DNA of 64,000 nucleotides from an uncultured Eubacteriales bacterium (GTDB lineage: Bacteria; Bacillota; Clostridia; Oscillospirales; UBA644). The position numbers and the translations under genes are program-made. The notes under the pieces were generated by a model. That model did no database searches. It was given only the letters and a program-made list of their open reading frames with translations, and had not been told where the DNA came from. Positions 50,907-60,904 of this stretch are shown piece after piece. How positions within the stretch are numbered: the stretch's first letter is position 1; each line of letters starts with the position of its first letter. The stretch covers positions 223,500 to 287,499 of the forward strand of contig CAKSTW010000003.1 of NCBI GenBank assembly GCA_934501435.1, given 5' to 3'.

Positions 50907-53900
50907 CTATTTGAAGTAGCGGACAGCCGCTTCAAACATTCTTATATCGTAATTTCCCGGAACATTTTTGTAAAGACCTTCTCCGGTCCTTTCGCTGTGT
51001 CCCATTTTTCCGAAGACCCTGCCGTCGGGAGAAGTGATTCCCTCTATTGCGAACATCGAGCCGTTCGGATTGAAACGGACGTCGCCCGTTGCGTTTCCGT
51101 CAAAATCGACGTACTGAGTTGCTATCTGACCGTTTTCCGCAAGTTTGCGGATAAGCGCCTCGCTCGCGAAAAATCTGCCTTCGCCGTGAGAGACGGGAAC
51201 GGCGTAAACGTCGCCGACCTCGGTCAGGGCAAGCCACGGAGACTTATTCGACGCGACTCTCGTTCTGACTATTTTCGACTGATGGCGCGCTATCGTGTTA
51301 TAGGTAAGGGTCGGGCAGTTTTCGTCGGTGTCGATAATTTTGCCGTAAGGCACGAGACCGAGTTTTATAAGCGCCTGAAAACCGTTGCAGATGCCGCAGA
51401 TAAGTCCGTCGCGGTTTTCAAGAAGATCGGAGACCTTTTCTTTTATCTCGGCGTTTCTGAAAAACGCGGTTATAAACTTTCCGCTGCCGTCGGGCTCGTC
51501 GCCGCCCGAAAAGCCGCCCGGTAAGAATATCATCTGGCTTTCGGAAATTTTAGTTGCAAGACGGGAGACCGATTCGTTTATTCCCTCCGCCGACAGGTTG
51601 TTTATGACGAATATTTCCGCTTCGCCGCCCGCGCGGTTTACGGCTTTCGCGCTGTCGAATTCGCAGTTCGTACCGGGGAAAACGGGGATTATGACTTTCG
51701 GTTTTGCCGCCTTTATCGCAGGCGCCTTTCTTTCGGTCGCAGAATAGGAAAACGTTTCGAAAGTCCCCTTTTCGTCGGGGATATTGCAGGAATATACGCT
51801 TTCGAGTTTGTTTTCATAATCGGAAAGAACGGTATCAAGCGAAATTTTTTCGTTTCCGCAGGAAATTTCCTTTTTATCGGTAACGCAGCCGATAAACAAA
51901 GCGTTTTCGGGTTCGTCCGAGGTTTCTATAATAAACGAGCCGTAGGAACAGCCGAAAATCGTTTTGAGGTCGGAAACCGAATAATCAAAACCGAGCATAT
52001 TTCCGAAACACATCTTCATTACCGCCTCGGCCATACCTCCGAGAGTCGGAGTATAGCACGCGACGGCTTTTCCGTCTCTTACGAGAGAAGAGACCCTGTC
52101 GAAAACGGAAAGGAGAGACTTCGTTTCGGGAAGTCCGTTCTTATCGGTTTCGGGGCTTATAAGATAGACCCTGTCCCCCGCTTTTTTGAATTCGGGAGAA
52201 ATTATATTTTTGATCTTGTCGGTCGTTACGGCAAAGGAAACGAGAGTCGGAGGAACGTCGAGGTTTTCGAACGAGCCGCTCATCGAGTCTTTTCCGCCGA
52301 CAGCGCCTATACCGAGATTTTTCTGCGCTTCAAACGCGCCGAGAAGCGCCGCGAGAGGTTTGCCCCACCGCTTTTCGTCTCTGCCGAGTTTCTCGAAATA
52401 TTCCTGAAAAGTAAGGTAAACGTCGTTAAAATCGGAGCCTGTCGCAATAAGTTTGGAGACAGATTCGACGACCGCAAGATACGCGCCGTGATAGGGGCTT
52501 TCGGAAGTAATAAACGGATTGTAGCCCCACGCCATAAGAGAACAGGTGTCGGTATCTTTTTTCTCGACCGAGACTTTCTGGACCATAGCCTGCACGGGAG
52601 TAAGCTGATATTTTCCGCCGAACGGCATCAGAACCGAGCCTGCGCCTATCGTCGAGTCGAAACGTTCGGAAAGCCCGCGTTTCGAGCAGATATTGAGGTC
52701 GGACGCAAGTTTTTTCATATTTTCGGTAAAGGAACCGGAAATTTCTTTTTCTTTTAGTTGGGGAGCGGCGACTTTAACGTCGATATGCTTTTCCGCGCCG
52801 TTGGAATTCAAGAATTCGCGGCTGATATCGCATATCTTTTTGCCGTTCCACGTCATTGTAAGCCGGGGTTCGCTTTTTACCTTTGCGACGGGAACCGCCT
52901 GTAAATTTTCGCTTTCTGCAATTTCAAGAAAACGCAAAACGTCTTTATTTTCAACGACGACAGCCATTCTTTCCTGCGATTCGCTTATCGCAAGTTCGGT
53001 ACCGTCAAGTCCTTCGTATTTTTTCGGGACGGCATTGAGGTCGATATCAAGCCCGTCGGCAAGTTCGCCGATGGCGACCGACACTCCGCCCGCGCCGAAA
53101 TCGTTGCAGCGTTTTATCATTAAGCACGCCTCTTTGTTTCTGAAAAGGCGCTGGAGTTTTCTTTCTTCGGGGGCGTTTCCTTTCTGGACTTCCGCTCCGC
53201 AGGTCTCAAGAGACGAGGCGGTATGAGATTTCGAAGAGCCCGTCGCCCCTCCGCAGCCGTCCCTGCCGGTGCTTCCGCCGAGCAGGATTACAACGTCACC
53301 CGCGGTCGGGCGCTCTCTTCTCACGTTTTCGGCGGGAGTTGCCGCAATAACGGCGCCTATTTCCATACGCTTTGCGGCGTAGCCCTCGTGGTAAATTTCG
53401 TCTACGATTCCCGTCGCAAGTCCTATCTGGTTTCCGTAGGAGGAATAACCTGCGGCGGCGGTCGTGACTATTTTTCTCTGAGGGAGTTTGCCTTTTATCG
53501 TGTCTTTAACGGGCTTTAAGGGGTCGGCGGCGCCCGTTACCCTCATCGCGCCGTAGACGTAAGACCTTCCCGAAAGGGGGTCTCTTATCGCGCCTCCGAT
53601 ACAGGTCGCAGCCCCTCCGAAAGGCTCTATCTCGGTCGGGTGATTGTGAGTTTCGTTCTTGAATAAAAGCAGCCAGTCCTCGTCTTTTCCGTCGACCGTG
53701 ACTTTAATTCTGACGGTGCAGGCGTTTATCTCTTCCGATTCGTCGAGTTTGTCGAGTTTCCCTTCTTTTTTAAGATATTTTACCGCAAGGGTAGCGATAT
53801 CCATAAGACAGACGGGCTTTGTTCTTCCGAGTTCTTTTCTCGTATTTATATAATCGGCGTAAGCGTTTTCGAGAAGTTCGTCTTCGAATTTTACGCTGTC

Positions 53901-54593
53901 GATAACAGTGCCGAAAGTCGTATGGCGGCAATGGTCCGACCAATAGGTGTCTATCATTCGTATTTCGGTTATCGTCGGGTCTCTTTTTTCCGAAACGAAA
54001 TAGTCGCGGCAGAAAAGGATATCGTCGACGTCCATTGCAAGCCCGTATTCTTTTATGAAGTTTTCAAGTTCTTCGCGGGAAAGAGAAGTGAAGCCGTCAA
54101 GCGTTTTTACCTCGGTCGGGATATTATATTCCGTCGCAAGAGTGTCGGGCTTTTCAAGTCCGGCTTCTCTTGTTTCTACGGGGTTTATAACGTATTTTTT
54201 TATTTCGGCAATGTCCTTTTCGGAAATGTCGCCGTAAAGAACGTAAATTTTCGCGGTTTTAACGATCGGGCGGTTGCCGCGGGAGATCATCTGGATACAC
54301 TGCGCGGCGCTGTCCGCACGCTGGTCGAACTGCCCCGGCAGAAACTCAACGGCAAAGACTTTTCCGTTTTCAAAATCAATATCGGACGAAACGTCGTCGA
54401 GCTGAGGTTCGGAGAAAACGGTCTTCTTTGCATACTCAAAAAGTTCTTCCGAAATATTTTCGGCGTCATATCTGTTTATTACTCTGACGTCTTCAAGCGT
54501 TTTTATACCGAGCAGATTTTTTGCGTCGGCAAGAAGAGACGCGGCTTCCGCGCGAAGCCCCTTTTTCTTTTCGACAAATACTCTGTAAACCAT
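50907..54593 (-). CDS. purL: Phosphoribosylformylglycinamidine synthase, single-chain
   Basis: 1228 aa. It combines the PurS-like N-terminus, the duplicated AIR-synthase-like catalytic domains (LLFKNETHNHPTEIEPFGGAATCIGG) and a C-terminal class I glutaminase (PVFPGTNCEFDSAKA, catalytic Cys in GICNGFQALIKLG). It converts FGAR, glutamine and ATP to FGAM. The clostridial large form replaces separate PurS, PurL and PurQ. Its ATG overlaps the purD stop by one base. Its glutaminase is intact, unlike that of PurF in this operon. Confidence 0.96.
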   Translation of the reverse strand: MVYRVFVEKKKGLRAEAASLLADAKNLLGIKTLEDVRVINRYDAENISEELFEYAKKTVFSEPQLDDVSSDIDFENGKVFAVEFLPGQFDQRADSAAQCIQMISRGNRPIVKTAKIYVLYGDISEKDIAEIKKYVINPVETREAGLEKPDTLATEYNIPTEVKTLDGFTSLSREELENFIKEYGLAMDVDDILFCRDYFVSEKRDPTITEIRMIDTYWSDHCRHTTFGTVIDSVKFEDELLENAYADYINTRKELGRTKPVCLMDIATLAVKYLKKEGKLDKLDESEEINACTVRIKVTVDGKDEDWLLLFKNETHNHPTEIEPFGGAATCIGGAIRDPLSGRSYVYGAMRVTGAADPLKPVKDTIKGKLPQRKIVTTAAAGYSSYGNQIGLATGIVDEIYHEGYAAKRMEIGAVIAATPAENVRRERPTAGDVVILLGGSTGRDGCGGATGSSKSHTASSLETCGAEVQKGNAPEERKLQRLFRNKEACLMIKRCNDFGAGGVSVAIGELADGLDIDLNAVPKKYEGLDGTELAISESQERMAVVVENKDVLRFLEIAESENLQAVPVAKVKSEPRLTMTWNGKKICDISREFLNSNGAEKHIDVKVAAPQLKEKEISGSFTENMKKLASDLNICSKRGLSERFDSTIGAGSVLMPFGGKYQLTPVQAMVQKVSVEKKDTDTCSLMAWGYNPFITSESPYHGAYLAVVESVSKLIATGSDFNDVYLTFQEYFEKLGRDEKRWGKPLAALLGAFEAQKNLGIGAVGGKDSMSGSFENLDVPPTLVSFAVTTDKIKNIISPEFKKAGDRVYLISPETDKNGLPETKSLLSVFDRVSSLVRDGKAVACYTPTLGGMAEAVMKMCFGNMLGFDYSVSDLKTIFGCSYGSFIIETSDEPENALFIGCVTDKKEISCGNEKISLDTVLSDYENKLESVYSCNIPDEKGTFETFSYSATERKAPAIKAAKPKVIIPVFPGTNCEFDSAKAVNRAGGEAEIFVINNLSAEGINESVSRLATKISESQMIFLPGGFSGGDEPDGSGKFITAFFRNAEIKEKVSDLLENRDGLICGICNGFQALIKLGLVPYGKIIDTDENCPTLTYNTIARHQSKIVRTRVASNKSPWLALTEVGDVYAVPVSHGEGRFFASEALIRKLAENGQIATQYVDFDGNATGDVRFNPNGSMFAIEGITSPDGRVFGKMGHSERTGEGLYKNVPGNYDIRMFEAAVRYFK

Positions 54594-55861
54594 TATTTCT
54601 TCACAGCCTCCAATGCTTTTTTGCCGATATCGCGGCGGTAATACGCGTTTTCAAAGGAAATTTTTTCAGCGACTCCGTACGCTTTTTCTATCGCTTCCGC
54701 AAGCGTTTCGGCAGTTGAAACAGCTCCCAGAACTCTGCCGCCGTCGGTAAGAAGTCTGCCGCCCGCAAGTTTTGCACCCGCGACGTAGACTCTGTCATTT
54801 ATTTCGTCGGGTATCGTTATTTCATAACCCTTTTCATAAGAAACGGGGTAGCCCTTTGACGCCATAACGACGCAGCAGGCACTCTGATTTCTGAACTTTA
54901 CTTCCGTCTCGGAAAGTTTTCCGTCGGTCACGGCTTTCATCACCGTTAAAAGATCGCTTTCAAGGAGCGGCAGGACGACCTGCGTTTCGGGGTCGCCGAA
55001 CCGACAGTTGTATTCTATGACCTTGGGACCTTTTTCGGTAAGCATAAGCCCGAAATAAAGGCAGCCCTTAAACGTTCTGTTTTCGCTGTTCATGGCCTTT
55101 ATTGTCGGCAGGAATATTTTTTCCGTACATTCCGCCGCAACGCTGTCGGTATAGTAGGGGTTCGGGGCAACAGTTCCCATTCCGCCGGTATTGAGTCCCG
55201 TGTCGCCGTCACCCGCTCTTTTGTGGTCCATTGAAGAGACCATCGGGACGACAGTTTTTCCGTCGGTAAAAGAAAGAACGGAAACTTCGGGACCCGTTAA
55301 AAATTCCTCGATAACGATACTGTCTCCGCTTTTGCCGAATTTTTTGTCTTCCATTATCGAAATGACGGCGTCTTCCGCCTCTTTGCGGGTCTGCGCGATA
55401 ATTACGCCCTTTCCGAGCGCCAGACCGTCCGCTTTGATGACGGTGGGTATCGGCGCGGTCTTAATATATTCGAGAGCGTCTTTTGCGGAGGTGAAGACCT
55501 CGTATTCCGCGGTCGGAATATTGTATTTTTTCATAAGGTTTTTCGAAAAGACCTTGCTTCCCTCGATTATCGCGGCATTTTTGCGCGGTCCGAAACAGGG
55601 AATTCCCTTTTCTTCGAGCGCGTCCACGCAGCCGAGGACAAGGGGGTCGTCGGGGGTGACTATCGCATAGTCTATTTTGTTTTCGACTGCAAATCCGACG
55701 ATATTTTCGATATCGGTAGCCTTTATGTCAACGCAAACGGCGTCGGAGGCTATTCCGCCGTTTCCGGGAAGCGCGAAAATTTCCGAAACTTCCCTGTTTT
55801 CTTTTATCTTTTTTATTACGGCGTGTTCTCTTCCGCCGCCGCCGACAACCAAAATCTTCAT
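54593..55861 (-). CDS. purD: Phosphoribosylamine-glycine ligase
   Basis: 422 aa ATP-grasp enzyme. VVGGGGREHAVIKKI at the N-terminus and EYNCRFGDPETQVVLPLL in the ATP-grasp region are signatures. Second step of purine synthesis. It follows the AICAR transformylase gene by 10 nt. Confidence 0.97.
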   Translation of the reverse strand: MKILVVGGGGREHAVIKKIKENREVSEIFALPGNGGIASDAVCVDIKATDIENIVGFAVENKIDYAIVTPDDPLVLGCVDALEEKGIPCFGPRKNAAIIEGSKVFSKNLMKKYNIPTAEYEVFTSAKDALEYIKTAPIPTVIKADGLALGKGVIIAQTRKEAEDAVISIMEDKKFGKSGDSIVIEEFLTGPEVSVLSFTDGKTVVPMVSSMDHKRAGDGDTGLNTGGMGTVAPNPYYTDSVAAECTEKIFLPTIKAMNSENRTFKGCLYFGLMLTEKGPKVIEYNCRFGDPETQVVLPLLESDLLTVMKAVTDGKLSETEVKFRNQSACCVVMASKGYPVSYEKGYEITIPDEINDRVYVAGAKLAGGRLLTDGGRVLGAVSTAETLAEAIEKAYGVAEKISFENAYYRRDIGKKALEAVKK

Positions 55862-55871
55862 ATTTTACCTC

Positions 55872-57056
55872 TTAATGATGGAAAAGTCTCATTCCCGTGA
55901 ACGCCATTGCAATTCCGAGTTTATCGCAGCATTTTATAACGATATCGTCTCTTATCGAGCCGCCCGGTTCGGCGATATACTTAACGCCGCTCATTCTCGC
56001 GCGCTCGATGTTATCGTCGAACGGGAAAAATGCGTCGGAGCCGAGAGAAACGCCGTCGATAGTTTTGAGATAGGCTTTGATCTCCTCGGCGGTAAACGGT
56101 TCGGGACGGGTCGTGAAATATTTCTGCCAGTTGCCGTCCTCGCAGACGTCGTCTTCGTTTTTATTTATGTAGCCGTCGATAACGTTGTCTCTTTCGGGAC
56201 GGGAAAGTTCGGGCTTAAAGGGCAGAGAAAGCACTTTATCGCTCTGACGCAAAAACCATGTGTCGGCTTTTGTGCCTGCAAGACGGGTGCAGTGAATTCT
56301 TGACTGCTGACCCGCGCCGACGCCTATCGCCTGTCCGTCGTAAGCATAGCAGACGGAATTCGACTGGGTGTATTTGAGGGTGATGAGAGAGACAATAAGA
56401 TCTCTTATCGCGTTTTCGGGGATATCCTTGTTTTCGGTAACGACATTTTTAAGAAGGTCTTTATCTATTTTGAAATCGTTTCTGCCCTGCTCGAAAGTAA
56501 TGCCGAAAACCTGTTTATGTTCGATTTTTTCGGGAACGTAGTCGGGATCTATTTCGACGATATTGTAGTTCCCTTTTCTTTTTTGTTTAAGAATTTCCAA
56601 CGCCTCGGGGGTGTATCCCGGAGCGATAACGCCGTCGGAAACTTCCCTTGAAATAAGGCGCGCGGTAGTTTCGTCGCAGACGTCGGAAAGAGATATCCAG
56701 TCGCCGTAGGAACACATTCTGTCAGTTCCCCTCGCTCTCGCGTAAGCGCAAGCCAAAGGAGACATGTCAAGCCCCTCTATATCGTCGACAAAGCAGGCTT
56801 TTTTTAGTTTTTCGGGGAGAGGAATACCGACGGCGGCGGACGTCGGACTTACATGCTTAAAGGAGGTCGCCGCAGAAAGTCCCGTCGCTTCTTTTAATTC
56901 TTTAACGAGCTGCCAGCCGTTGAAAGCGTCGAGGAAATTGATATAACCGGGTTTTCCGCTTAAAATTTTTATCGGGAGTTCTTTGCCGTTTTCCATGAAA
57001 ATGCGAGCGGGTTTCTGATTGGGGTTGCAGCCGTACTTTAACTCAAATTCTTTCAT
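55872..57056 (-). CDS. purH: AICAR transformylase, stand-alone (no IMP cyclohydrolase domain)
   Basis: 394 aa. It corresponds to the transformylase part of PurH only: LKYGCNPNQKPAR, the active-site SFKHVSPTSAAVG, and the C-terminal RDDIVIKCCDKLGIAMAFTGMRLFHH. The MGS-like IMP cyclohydrolase domain that normally precedes it is absent. That activity is supplied by the PurO-type gene at 58515-59234. It uses 10-formyl-THF to make FAICAR. Confidence 0.93.
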   Translation of the reverse strand: MKEFELKYGCNPNQKPARIFMENGKELPIKILSGKPGYINFLDAFNGWQLVKELKEATGLSAATSFKHVSPTSAAVGIPLPEKLKKACFVDDIEGLDMSPLACAYARARGTDRMCSYGDWISLSDVCDETTARLISREVSDGVIAPGYTPEALEILKQKRKGNYNIVEIDPDYVPEKIEHKQVFGITFEQGRNDFKIDKDLLKNVVTENKDIPENAIRDLIVSLITLKYTQSNSVCYAYDGQAIGVGAGQQSRIHCTRLAGTKADTWFLRQSDKVLSLPFKPELSRPERDNVIDGYINKNEDDVCEDGNWQKYFTTRPEPFTAEEIKAYLKTIDGVSLGSDAFFPFDDNIERARMSGVKYIAEPGGSIRDDIVIKCCDKLGIAMAFTGMRLFHH

Positions 57057-57067
57057 TTTTATCTCCT

Positions 57068-58504
57068 TTATATGTGAAGTTCCGAAACGGTATCGGCTGA
57101 ATAATATCTGTCGATAACGGGTTTTGCGATATCCTTTATAAATTCTTCGACCTGAGACGCGCTTCTGCCGATATATTTTTTCGGGTCGAGCTGTGACATG
57201 ATTTCTTCTTTTGTGAGAGGAATGTTTTTGTCGTCCGCCATTCTTTCTATAAGGTCGTTCTGTCCGCCCTCAAGTTTTACTTTTGCGGCAGCCGCATGGG
57301 AATGAACGCGGATAATTTCGTGAAGAGACTGTCTGTCTCCGCCTCTTTTGACCGATTCCATCATGACGTTTTCGGTCGCCATAAACGGAAGTTTTTCCAT
57401 AACGCGGCGCTCCACGACTTTATCGTAAACGACAAGCCCCGAAGTAACGTTCATATAGATATTCAGAATTGCATCGACCGCAAGGAATGCTTCGGAGACC
57501 GCAAGGCGCTTGTTTGCGCTGTCGTCGAGCGTTCTTTCGAACCACTGGGTCGCCGAGGTCATCGCGGGGTTTATATAGTCTGCGATAACGAAACGGGAAA
57601 GCGCGCATATCCTTTCGGAACGCATCGGGTTGCGTTTATAGGGCATCGCCGACGAACCTATCTGCGTTTTTTCGAAAGGTTCTTCCATTTCTTCGAAAGA
57701 TTGCAGAATTCTCATGTCGGTTGCGAATTTGCAGGCGCTCTGCGCAAAGCCGGAAAGCGCGGAAAGGAAATAAGCGTCGGTCTTTCTCGAATAGGTCTGT
57801 CCCGAAACGGGAACGCATTTTTCAAAGCCCATATCTTCGGCGATCATTTTTTCGAGTTTCTTTATCTTTTCCTCGTCGCCGTCGAAAAGTTCCATAAAAC
57901 TTGCCTGAGTGCCCGTCGTGCCCTTTGAGCCGAGAAGTTTAAGGTTTTTAAGTTGAAATTCAAGATTTTCAACGTCGATTATAAGTTCGTTTGCCCACAA
58001 AGCCGCTCTTTTGCCGACGGTCGTAAGCTGCGCGGGCTGAAGATGAGTATATGCAAGGCAGGGCATATCCTTATATTTTTCGGCAAAATCGGTAAGGTTT
58101 TTAAGGACGGCAGCAGCCTTTTTCAGGATTATTTCCGACGCTTTTTTTAAGATTATAACGTCGGTATTGTCGCCGACGTAGCAGCTTGTCGCGCCGAGGT
58201 GAATTATGGGCTCGGCTTCGGGGCACTGTTTTCCGTAAGCGTAGACGTGGCTCATTACGTCGTGGCGGACTTCCTTTTCCCGAGCTTCGGCAACATCGTA
58301 ATTTATATCGTCCTTATATTTTTCCATTTCGGCTATCTGTTCGTCGGTGATATTAAGACCGAGAGCCTTTTCCGCTTTCGCAAGAGAGATCCAAAGCCGT
58401 CTCCACGTACGGAATTTGAAATTTTCAGAAAAAACGTACTGCATTTCGTCGGAAGCGTAGCGGGTTGAAAGCGGCGAGATATATCTGTCTTTATTGGACT
58501 GCAT
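57068..58504 (-). CDS. purB: Adenylosuccinate lyase
   Basis: 478 aa fumarase/aspartase superfamily. The signature GSSAMPYKRNPMRSERICALSR and THLQPAQLTTVGKRAALW are intact. It acts twice, on SAICAR and on adenylosuccinate. It lies 10 nt after the purO gene. Confidence 0.96.
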   Translation of the reverse strand: MQSNKDRYISPLSTRYASDEMQYVFSENFKFRTWRRLWISLAKAEKALGLNITDEQIAEMEKYKDDINYDVAEAREKEVRHDVMSHVYAYGKQCPEAEPIIHLGATSCYVGDNTDVIILKKASEIILKKAAAVLKNLTDFAEKYKDMPCLAYTHLQPAQLTTVGKRAALWANELIIDVENLEFQLKNLKLLGSKGTTGTQASFMELFDGDEEKIKKLEKMIAEDMGFEKCVPVSGQTYSRKTDAYFLSALSGFAQSACKFATDMRILQSFEEMEEPFEKTQIGSSAMPYKRNPMRSERICALSRFVIADYINPAMTSATQWFERTLDDSANKRLAVSEAFLAVDAILNIYMNVTSGLVVYDKVVERRVMEKLPFMATENVMMESVKRGGDRQSLHEIIRVHSHAAAAKVKLEGGQNDLIERMADDKNIPLTKEEIMSQLDPKKYIGRSASQVEEFIKDIAKPVIDRYYSADTVSELHI

Positions 58505-58514
58505 ATTTTTCTCC

Positions 58515-59234
58515 TTAACGGTTTTTATTTATGAGACGGGTCTCTTCTTTCCCGACTGCAAGGTCGGTATAGCAAACGTAAAGCGATATTTTGTTTTCGC
58601 TGTCAAGGCTTTCCCAAAGGCTGCCGGTAAATTCGTCTATGCTGTCCGGAACATAAACCCTTTCGGGTTCGCCCTCAAAAGTCGGAAGAGGGTCGCCGTC
58701 GCAGACGTAAGTATGAATAAAATGTCCGACGCCGGGAAGCGAAGGATATGAAAAAGTATAGCGGCTGCAAGCCGAACCTTTTTCGTCGGCGCTTTTGAGA
58801 ATACTCATTTCATAGGAAAAATCGCCGTTTTCGAAAGTCAGAAGTCCGCTTATTCTCGGAGTGAAATTCGGAGCGTCGGGTTCGAATTCGCGGCGGGAAA
58901 GGGCAGTCGAAAAACTTTCGCCCGCCGAAAGACCGTCGTAAACGGTATCGGTCTGGTCGCCGTTTGTAACGATCACTTTATTCTGATATTTCCGCACCGC
59001 GGCGTAGATTATAAGGCTCGGATCCTCGACTTTCGTTTCGTCAAAAGGCTTTGTAAAGACCGCGCCGTCCTTTTCCTCAAAAACACGGTTTCGGCTGTTG
59101 TTGCTTCTGCCCATAATGAAATATGCGAAACAGGCTTTTTTCGCGTCGGCGCTTTTTCCGATAACGATTCCCCTGCCGACGTAACTGTTCCCTTTTATCA
59201 GTTCCGCAATACCGTTTATTTTATATCCGTTCAT
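58515..59234 (-). CDS. purO: IMP cyclohydrolase, archaeal PurO type
   Basis: 239 aa from the ATG at 59234 (AGGAG upstream). SYVGRGIVIGKS, GRSNNSRNRVF, TNGDQTDTVYDGL and PGVGHFIHTYVCDGDPLPTFEGEP are hallmarks of the PurO family, first known from archaea. It closes FAICAR to IMP, the last step, and so complements the one-domain PurH here. The start overlaps the purN stop by 4 nt, which places it firmly in the operon. Confidence 0.92.
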   Translation of the reverse strand: MNGYKINGIAELIKGNSYVGRGIVIGKSADAKKACFAYFIMGRSNNSRNRVFEEKDGAVFTKPFDETKVEDPSLIIYAAVRKYQNKVIVTNGDQTDTVYDGLSAGESFSTALSRREFEPDAPNFTPRISGLLTFENGDFSYEMSILKSADEKGSACSRYTFSYPSLPGVGHFIHTYVCDGDPLPTFEGEPERVYVPDSIDEFTGSLWESLDSENKISLYVCYTDLAVGKEETRLINKNR

Positions 59235-59839
59235 ATTTTTTCTCCTTTTACTATTGCGGCGCAGACCTTTTCCGCCGATTCGGGAAGAATTTTCCATTCG
59301 GCAAGCCGCATGACGCGTTTTTGCAGTGTTTCGGGAGTGTCGCCGTCTTTTACCTCTACGGCTTTCTGCATTATTATTTTGCCGCCGTCGGGAATTTCGT
59401 TTACGAAATGAACCGTCGCGCCCGTTACTTTTACGCCTTTTTCAAGCGCCGCGCGGTGAACGCGGAGTCCGTAAAAGCCTTCTCCGCAAAAAGACGGGAT
59501 AAGGGACGGGTGAACGTTTATCATTCGGTTTTCGAAATGACGGACAAAATCGGCGCCCAGAATTTTCATAAAACCCGCCAGCACCACAAGGTCGACGCCG
59601 TCAAGGGTTTTTAAGAGCGCTGTTTCGAAAGCCTCGCTGTCTTTATATTCCGTTTTTGAAACGACCGCGGTTTTTATTCCCGCTTTTTCTGCTCTTTTAA
59701 GCGCGAAAGCCGTCGGGTTATCCGATACGACAAGCACGATTTCCCCGCTCTTTATAATTCCTTTTTTTTCGGCGTTTATAAGAGCCTGCAGGTTTGTTCC
59801 TCCGCCCGAAACAAGGACGGCGATTTTCGCTTTTTTCAT
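59231..59839 (-). CDS. purN: Phosphoribosylglycinamide formyltransferase
   Basis: 202 aa from the ATG at 59839, with GAGG upstream. VLVSGGGTNLQALI, the catalytic INVHPSLIPSF and GATVHFVNEIPDGGKII are intact. It uses 10-formyl-THF to formylate GAR. Confidence 0.95.
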   Translation of the reverse strand: MKKAKIAVLVSGGGTNLQALINAEKKGIIKSGEIVLVVSDNPTAFALKRAEKAGIKTAVVSKTEYKDSEAFETALLKTLDGVDLVVLAGFMKILGADFVRHFENRMINVHPSLIPSFCGEGFYGLRVHRAALEKGVKVTGATVHFVNEIPDGGKIIMQKAVEVKDGDTPETLQKRVMRLAEWKILPESAEKVCAAIVKGEKI

Positions 59840-59847
59840 TTTTATCC

Positions 59848-60891
59848 TCATTTAAGAATGATTTTTTCTTTGCTTTCGACTATTTTTCCGATAACGTAAG
59901 CGTCCTCGCCGTTTTCGCGGAGAACAGAGAGCGCGGTATCCGCCTCCTCTGCGGGAACGACGATACTCATTCCGACGCCCATATTGAAAGTGTTGAACAT
60001 ATCTCTTTCGGAAATGTTGCCGGTTTTTCTTATAAGGTCGAATATCGGAAGAACTCTGACAGACGCTTTTTCGATCTCCGCGCAAAGTCCGTCGGGAATG
60101 CTTCTCGGAATATTTTCGTAAAAGCCGCCGCCCGTTATATGCGATATTCCTCTGACGTTCACTTTTTCAAGCAAAGCAAGAACGGGTTTTACATAGATTT
60201 TCGTCGGGCAAAGCAGCGTTTCGCCGAGACTTTTTCCGCCGAGAGAGGAAACGGGAGATTTTATATCGGCGTTTTCGACGTCGAAGACCTTTCTTACGAG
60301 AGAAAAGCCGTTCGAATGAACGCCGCTTGACGGCAGGGCCACGATAACGTCGCCCGCTTTCATCTTTTTATTGTCTATTATTTTATCTTTATCCACAACG
60401 CCTGTCGAATACCCCGCAAGGTCGTACTCATCGACGGGGTAAAAACCCGGCATTTCAGCGGTTTCGCCGCCGATAAGCGCGGCGCCCGACTGAACGCAGC
60501 CCTCGGCAACGCCCTTTACGATATCCGCAATTTTTTCGGGAACGTTTTTGCCGCAGGCGATATAGTCAAGGAAAAAAAGAGGTTTTGCGCCGCAGCAGAT
60601 TATGTCGTTTACGCACATTGCAACGCAGTCGATGCCTACGGTGTCGTGTTTATCCATAAGAAACGCAAGTTTGAGTTTTGTTCCGACGCCGTCGGTTCCC
60701 GAAACGAGGACGGGGCGGGTTATTCCCGTAAGGTCGAGTTCGAAAAGCCCTCCGAAACCGCCGACGTTTCCCGAAACGCCCTCCGTCATGGTTCTTGCGA
60801 TATGAGTTTTCATAAGTTCGACCGCCTTATATCCTGCGGTGATATCAACGCCCGCGGCGGCGTAACTTTCGGATCTTGATATTTCGTTCAT
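59848..60891 (-). CDS. purM: Phosphoribosylformylglycinamidine cyclo-ligase
   Basis: 347 aa. SYAAAGVDITAGYKAVELMK at the N-terminus, LVSGTDGVGTKLKLA, and GISHITGGGFYENIPR identify AIR synthetase. It turns FGAM into AIR. It follows purF by 13 nt. Confidence 0.97.
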   Translation of the reverse strand: MNEISRSESYAAAGVDITAGYKAVELMKTHIARTMTEGVSGNVGGFGGLFELDLTGITRPVLVSGTDGVGTKLKLAFLMDKHDTVGIDCVAMCVNDIICCGAKPLFFLDYIACGKNVPEKIADIVKGVAEGCVQSGAALIGGETAEMPGFYPVDEYDLAGYSTGVVDKDKIIDNKKMKAGDVIVALPSSGVHSNGFSLVRKVFDVENADIKSPVSSLGGKSLGETLLCPTKIYVKPVLALLEKVNVRGISHITGGGFYENIPRSIPDGLCAEIEKASVRVLPIFDLIRKTGNISERDMFNTFNMGVGMSIVVPAEEADTALSVLRENGEDAYVIGKIVESKEKIILK

Positions 60892-60904
60892 CTGAAAATC
60901 CTTT

